DNA from: Paragyromitra xinjiangensis
Lineage: Eukaryota; Ascomycota; Pezizomycetes; Pezizales; Discinaceae
Assembly: GCA_038503065.1 (NCBI GenBank)
Contig: JBCAMK010000012.1
Location: 1-64,000, forward strand
Direction of reading: 5' to 3'
DNA: 64,000 bases
The position numbers and the translations under genes were made by a program. Numbering within the stretch: the first letter of the stretch is position 1; every line of letters starts with the position of its first letter. The notes beneath the pieces are model-generated. The model was not told the DNA's origin. It was given only the letters and a program-made list of their open reading frames with translations, and searched no databases. Of this stretch, positions 58,501 through 64,000 are shown piece after piece.

Positions 58501-61500
58501 ATTAGGATCACTCTCGGAGTCTTTGCTTAGGTCGATTCTTGCTCGGTGTAAATCCCATCTTCAGGACGTTTTTCTACTCATTCAAAAAATGCTAGCGCCA
58601 GTGGGGGATATAGAAAATCTGATGGATATGGCAGGTCTTTGGCCTTGTATCTCGCCGGTCTCGCTTCTTCAACAGCTCTCGGCAGGTGCATCAGAAAAAC
58701 TCAGCACTTCATGGAAGCGCACCCTTGTTTCATACGGCAAAGCAATCACCCAACTGCAGCGTCTCGAGCGCCTTCTAGCTTGCCATACAGTTGGGAGAGA
58801 GAGAGAATTTCGCGGCGAAGCCCAGAATATTGGTCATCAAGAATGGGATCCGATGGACCACCCGGATTGGCTACTAATAGAGATCGAGAATAATATTCTA
58901 GTACGGCGAGTACAAAATCAAATAGCCTCTGAAATGATTGAGCCGAGTTCTGGGGGAAATCAGGTGCCCACCACTCTATTTACAATCTCTGCAGGGTATA
59001 TTGCTGACATCCCTATAGACTCTTCAGCTGAATATGGGGGAAGGAAAGTCCTCTGTTATAGTGCCGATTGTTGCTGCAGCTCTCGCCGACGGCGAGAAAC
59101 TTGTCCGCGTAGTAGTCTTGAAACCGTTGGCTCCCCAGATGTTTCGGCTGCTCGTCCAAAAGCTGAGCGGCTTGGCAAATCGACGCATATTTTATATGCC
59201 ATTTTCTCGTTTGATAGAGTTAGATGAGGCAAAAGCAACTCATATTCGACACCTATATGAAGAATGTGCACGAGTTAGAGGCATTCTTTTGGTTCAACCC
59301 GAGCATATCCTATCTTTCAAGCTCATCGGTCTCGAAAGACTGTACAAGAAGGACAATGAACTTGCAAAAGCCTTACTCGATACTCAAAGGTGGCTTGAAG
59401 AAAACACACAGGATATTTTAGACGAATGTGACGAGCTACTTCACACACGGAACGAACTGATATACACAATTGGGGGCCACCAGCCCTTCGAGAACTCCCC
59501 GGATCGTTGGGCGATTGTTCAAGAGATATTCAACCTTGTGAAACGGCATTTGGTTATGATTGACAAAGAATTTCCCCGAGGCTTGGAAGTTGAAACGGGT
59601 AGAAAGGTGCAGGAAAAGATAGGTTGTTTCCCGGTCGTTCGCATTCTGGAGCCTGAGGCGGGAAGGGAATTGCTGTGTCGGGTTGCTTCGGATATCATGA
59701 AGGGTCTACTTCCTACGGTTTCATTTCGGCTGTTTCCATCGAATATCCGCCAGTTAGCATTGGATTTTATCACAGAAGCGAACGTTAGTCCGGAACACAT
59801 TCAGCCTTTGCTAAATTATTGTGGCAACGACAACTCGATGAATTTCTTACTACTCCTCAGAGGCCTTATCTCTGAGAATATTCTTTTCTTCGCACTGAAA
59901 GAAAAAAGGTGGCGAGTGGACTATGGGTTGGCGCCGGATAGAAATCCCAGAACATCACTAGCTGTCCCGTTCCGTGCTAAAGATGTTCCGGCCCCAAGAG
60001 CGGAATTCAGTCATCCAGACGTAATGATAACCCTAACCTGCCTAAGCTACTACTATACCGGGTTGAGCGACAGTCAACTCGAAGATTGCTTCAAAATCCT
60101 TCTCAAACTCTCCAATCCTGTGGTGGAATACGAAAGGTGGATCCAAGGCTTGGAAAACGCAGTCCCAGAAACCCTACACAAACTAAGCGGCATCAATCTA
60201 AAAGATAACGAGGAGCGCATAAAGAAGATATTCCGGTTCAACAAGTCGGTCATAGATTTTTACCTTTCGAACGCTGTTTTCCCCAAGGAAGCAAAAGAAT
60301 TTCCCTACAAGTTAACATCCTCAGGTTGGGATATTGCGCAATCTAAAACCTATCCTACTACAGGGTTCAGTGGGACAAACGATAGCCGAGATCTTTTGCC
60401 CCTGACAGTCAAACAGTATGAACGAAAGGAACAGTTAAGCACGAACGCAAAAGTCCTCAGCTACCTTTTGCAAGGGGAGAACAGCTATGTTTGTGCCAAG
60501 GATGCCAGTGGGGGACGCCTTGACGTAGATGGGCTGCTGAAGATGCTGGTCAACCAAGACCCTCCAATCCAAGTACTACTTGATGTGGGTGCGCAGGTTT
60601 TGGAATGCGAGAACGAAGAGATTGCAATTCAGTGGCTGTCTCTAGTACCTGAGTCGAAGGCTCAGGCTGTTGTTTTTTTTGACCAGGATGAGCTCACAGT
60701 CCGGAGTCGCGATGGGAGTAGGGAACCCTATGGTATCTCGGTCTTTGCAAAGCAAATGGAACAATGTCTGGTGTATCTTGACGAAGTCCATACACGAGGT
60801 ACAGACTTAAAGCTACCGAAGAAGAGCAGAGCGGCAGTGACGCTCGGACCGAACTTGACCAAAGACAGGCTTGTCCAAGGTGAATACGACTCTCTGTCTT
60901 GATTTATGGCGTGCTGACTGGGAATCTATAGCATGTATGAGGATGAGGATGCTCGGCCATGGTCAATCAGTCTTATTCTGCGCACCTCCAGAGATTGAAA
61001 GGGAGATTGAAAGGAAGGTACCGCATTATCTAGATCTCAACAGCAAGAGAAAGTGGCTGAGAGACTTCGACATGTGGTTAAGCGGCTGCGCCACGTGGTT
61101 GAGTGACTGCGCCGCAGTGGCGAAGCCACTCAGCTTTGCTCTTTGTTGGCGAGATAATACGGTACTCGGTGCCAAACCGAGATCTTCCAGTGTCTCAAGT
61201 CATATCCAAGTTTCAGACGTACTGCATTGGTGTATGGTCGAAACGTGCATCAGCAACCGGAACAATATCCCGATATGGGCCAAACAAGGGATAAGTTACC
61301 AGCGCCGCCATCTCGCATACCAGGACATTCAAAGCTCTGACGTATTCCCATTATTGTTGCGTGAGGAAGAGGCTAAAACCCTAGACAAACGTTTCGGCGT
61401 GCGGGAGTCCAGCGAGGATGTCCTATCTGGGCCCGTTCCTCTAGAGCTAGAAAAGAAAGAGAAGGAAATGGGGGAAATTCGAAAAATGTGCTCTTTGTTT

Positions 61501-62361
61501 GATGTGAAGTCACTACATGGTGCTCATGCTCAAGAGGAACAAGAGCGCGAACTTTCCTATGAGATTGAGCTCGAACAAGAAGTACAACGCCCGCCACGAA
61601 GGGAGCCTCTTGGTCATCATATCCATCCTGACGTGGTTGAACTTGTCGAGCAAGGAGTCATCAAGGGTAACTCAGCTGGCTTCATGTCCGCCTTTAAAAG
61701 CTTGTTGAAAACCTCTGCTAGAAACGATTACGAAAATTCCTGGTCACCTAGCTTATATGCGACAAATGACTTCACCGAAACGGTAAAGAAAGCATCTGAC
61801 AGCCAAGCGGACGAATTTTTGCGACCTGTTCATTGGGTCCTCTCGACAAATACCGGAAATCAGCTGGTAGTCATGAGTCCATACGAGGTCAACGAACTGA
61901 TTCCTCGGATAAGGCGTTCCGCATCAGTTAATCTTCACATCTATTCGCCAAAGGTTACGAAAGGGATGCGGTCGTTTCTCGAGGATTGGTCGTCTTGGGC
62001 CATCTCACCTCCACTGCACCCATTATCAGGATCTTTGTTGGATGAACTCAACATTTTTGCCGGTCAGCTATATTTGAAAGATTACAAATCCTACGAGGAG
62101 ATATGTGGATTTTTAGGCCTCTATCTCGGAGAATCACCTGCAGGTAAGGATGTCAAGATTCATAGCGACGGTTTTGTGGAAAATGGTAGTCGTAGTGATC
62201 TTGGGATGGAAATCCACTCGCCATTCTCTAAGAGTCCAGTCCCTTTCTTGGGGAAATTGATAAAGTTTCGGCGGAAGGGCCAAGATTGCCTAGCAACACA
62301 TTTAGGCCAAATATTACATGGGAGGTTGCTGACAGAACAAGATTTTGAGGTAAGCCGTTAG
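52522..62361 (+). CDS. giant DUF6606/DUF3638/DUF3645 protein with SecA-like motifs
   Basis: Seven exons: 52522-52537 (tentative), 52590-52874, 52935-55981, 56038-56112, 56258-58963, 59028-60879 and 60932-62361. They give 3136 aa, the usual size for this fungal family. All introns are GT-AG with consistent phase. The N-terminus (FIINHVFLPPKLP, about residue 15) starts DUF6606. DUF3638 begins just before the P-loop NMGEGKSS (about 2045-2052), produced exactly at the exon 5/6 junction, and includes DILDECDELLH (about 2172-2182). DUF3645 follows with DEVHTRGTDLKLP (about 2628-2640), then LVQACMRMRMLGHGQS across the last intron. Databases often label such proteins ubiquitin hydrolases without strong support. 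The motifs instead point to a P-loop ATPase, so an ATP-driven motor is my inference. No frameshift or stop is present. Confidence 0.92.
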
Positions 62362-63117
62362 GGAAATTTAGCCTTTTGTCCAATAAAAATAATTTGTGTG
62401 CTAACTATCATATTAAGATGGCGCAGTAGAAATGAGCTAGGTTCTTTCATTTATTCATTCGTCTCGATAGACATATGCAGGATCTAGGCTAAGACGTGGA
62501 GGTTTCAATGATGAGGCGTTTTTTTCCTTTTGCTTTCAAGTTAGATGTCGCAGGAAGTTTCCTTTTTTCTGATTCGATTCGTATTTGCCCTAAGTTTTAG
62601 GATTTGTCTACCGAGGTTTAGGTCAGAATAGTCATTAGTAGTGCCTTGATACATTAATATTACAGTTCTATCTTTCAAGTCTATTACAGTCCTGTACATA
62701 CCGTGAACTACATGAAGTCGCTTCTCACTACCCTAGATGCCAAAGACCGCGGGGATTTCTTACACGGCAGTAAACCCCCCCCATCAAAAAACCAACACCC
62801 AGATATCTGGACTAAGTTGCTCGAGAAATATTAGCCGTCCGATTCCGTTTAGGTCATAGAAGCATCCTGTAGATAACTTACCATCCTTGTATTATCTCAA
62901 ATAAGTAACAAGTGGACGGGAGTTCATAACCAGGGTTAAATTAAATGAAGTTCACTATTCACCGTACGGACTTAACCTTCCTATTTCTGGTTCACTCTAC
63001 GGCCACGAGTAAAAATTTCCAGGGAGTTAAGGGTATCTACAGTATAAATATGTCAGTTCCACCTCCAATTTCCATCATCAATCACTTCTCATCACTTGGG
63101 CAATCACTACAATTCAA
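62362..63117. other. 3' flank of DUF3638 gene and promoter of secreted-protein gene
   Basis: AT-rich non-coding sequence. A TATA-like TATAAATA lies at 63043-63050, about 70 bp before the ATG of the small secreted-protein gene. Confidence 0.6.
63043..63050 (+). promoter_or_regulatory. TATA box
   Basis: TATAAATA, 68 bp upstream of the ATG at 63118, with a pyrimidine-rich stretch between. The position suits a fungal core promoter. Confidence 0.55.
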
Positions 63118-63760
63118 ATGAAGTTCACAATCCCTACTATCCTCGCGGCAACTCTTGCCACCGTCTCCTCCGCTACCACTCTCCCGCCAAAATTCACTTT
63201 GAAATTCACCACTGCCGGTGGAACTGCGCTGGACAACTACTCGAACCAAGTAACGCGTGATGGCGTCTACGGTCGTAAGTGAACCGCACCGTATGGTTAC
63301 TATTCGGACACCGTAGCTAATGCTCACCCCCTGCCAGAATTTCTCAACATCGGCACAGGTAGCAACCAAAATCAGGTACCAGCAACACGTAAGTGAGCCC
63401 TCAGCCAGAAATATCAATTTATCTATAGGCACTAACCTACTTTCAATTCTAGTTTTCGCATATGGTGATAGCGGCGCCTATGTCACAAACATCGACGGCA
63501 TACCCAACTGGTATTTAGTGGTTACTAGTAACGGTTTCGCCATCCTGTCTTCGCCTCAGGGTTACTGGGGTGGTCCGGGTTCCGGCTTTGTTGGGGTTAA
63601 TGGCGCATTCTCCTTTGACAGTGGTGACGGGAAAGGCCCACAATCTTTGTGGAAAGCTTGCCCAGATAGTTTTTTCACTCATCTCTGGGAGGTTTATTGG
63701 AATCCGGATAGTACGATTCAGGGCTGTATTCCAATTGGGTTGACTATCGTTCCACTTTAA
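63118..63760 (+). CDS. small secreted protein
   Basis: Exons 63118-63274, 63338-63388 and 63453-63760 encode 171 aa. Both introns (63 and 64 nt) have perfect GTAAGT donors and TAG or CAG acceptors with consistent phases. The first ~20 residues (MKFTIPTILAATLATVSSA) are a typical signal peptide. The mature part is rich in Gly, Asn, aromatic residues and Thr, with two Cys (in KACPDS and IQGCIP) and a Gly-rich stretch around SSPQGYWGGPGSG. It resembles the class of fungal extracellular beta-rich proteins of unknown function. Effector or surface roles are possible but unsupported here. Confidence 0.88.
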
Positions 63761-64000
63761 AGATGTGTATGTGGAACGAGGGTGTGTACTTTTGCAATGT
63801 GCTCCTGTTTGTATCAAGAATACAGAGACGGACGGGCCTTCAGGTCCGAAATTCAATCGTACCATATAGCCTTCTCAGAGTTGCATACAACTTTAGATTA
63901 AAACCTTTGACAATTTCATACTCCAAAAATGTCAAACCACAAAACCTGCGATGTGTAAGGCAAACCAAGCCTGGAAAGTAGAAGCCGTGTGAACCCCAAG
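63761..64000. other. 3' flank at window end
   Basis: Non-coding sequence after the stop of the secreted-protein gene. Nothing else was recognised before the window ends. Confidence 0.5.

Noticed and set aside
1..64000. tRNA, rRNA or polyketide/NRPS genes
   Set aside because: I looked for cloverleaf-like and rRNA-like stretches and for biosynthetic megasynthase motifs, and saw none I could support.

Overview
The window looks like a piece of a filamentous ascomycete (Pezizomycotina) nuclear genome. Genes are split by short GT-AG introns (about 48-145 nt). The protein families are typical of mould genomes: a TPR-CHAT protease, a giant DUF3638/DUF3645 protein, a BBE-type FAD oxidase, fungal vWA proteins, a fucose-lectin-like propeller and a small secreted protein. 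Long gene-poor stretches carry pogo/Fot1-type transposons, MITEs and decayed genes whose stop codons look RIP-derived. A Leotiomycete-like host is my guess only. All exon models were built by eye from splice motifs and reading-frame phase.

Layout. 1-6.6 kb: no convincing gene; a decayed tandem-repeat block, a collagen-like minisatellite and several inverted-repeat (MITE-like) elements. 6.6-11.1 kb (-): a large TPR-CHAT protein. 13.1-14.1 kb (+): an orphan tail-anchored acidic protein. 15.6-16.5 kb (-): pseudogene. 17.8-19.1 kb (+) and 24.6-25.5 kb (-): two paralogous polytopic membrane proteins facing tail to tail. Between them lies a 3.1-kb pogo-type transposon (21037-24143) whose transposase is interrupted by a 1030-bp solo LTR. 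25.9-26.7 kb: a cluster of three MITEs. 28.5-30.0 kb (-): a vWA-domain gene. 31.9-33.4 kb (-): a trypsin-like serine protease. 35.7-36.6 kb (-): a fucose-lectin-like gene. 40.1-42.1 kb (+): an eight-exon ankyrin-vWA gene. 44.2-45.9 kb (-): a coiled-coil pseudogene with only TAA/TAG stops. 48.9-50.6 kb (+): a damaged FAD oxidase. 52.5-62.4 kb (+): a 3136-aa DUF6606/DUF3638/DUF3645 protein. 63.1-63.8 kb (+): a small secreted protein.

How the genes may fit together. The CHAT protease, trypsin-like protease, two vWA proteins, lectin-like propeller and ankyrin repeats are domain types that recur in NLR-type and other biological-conflict systems. Here they sit in one transposon-rich accessory region, with no classic NACHT or NB-ARC gene in view. 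That they form one system is inference. The strongest single sequence observation is that the DUF3638/DUF3645 protein carries, in order, motifs closely resembling those of the SecA translocase helicase core. This suggests the giant protein is an ATP-dependent motor.
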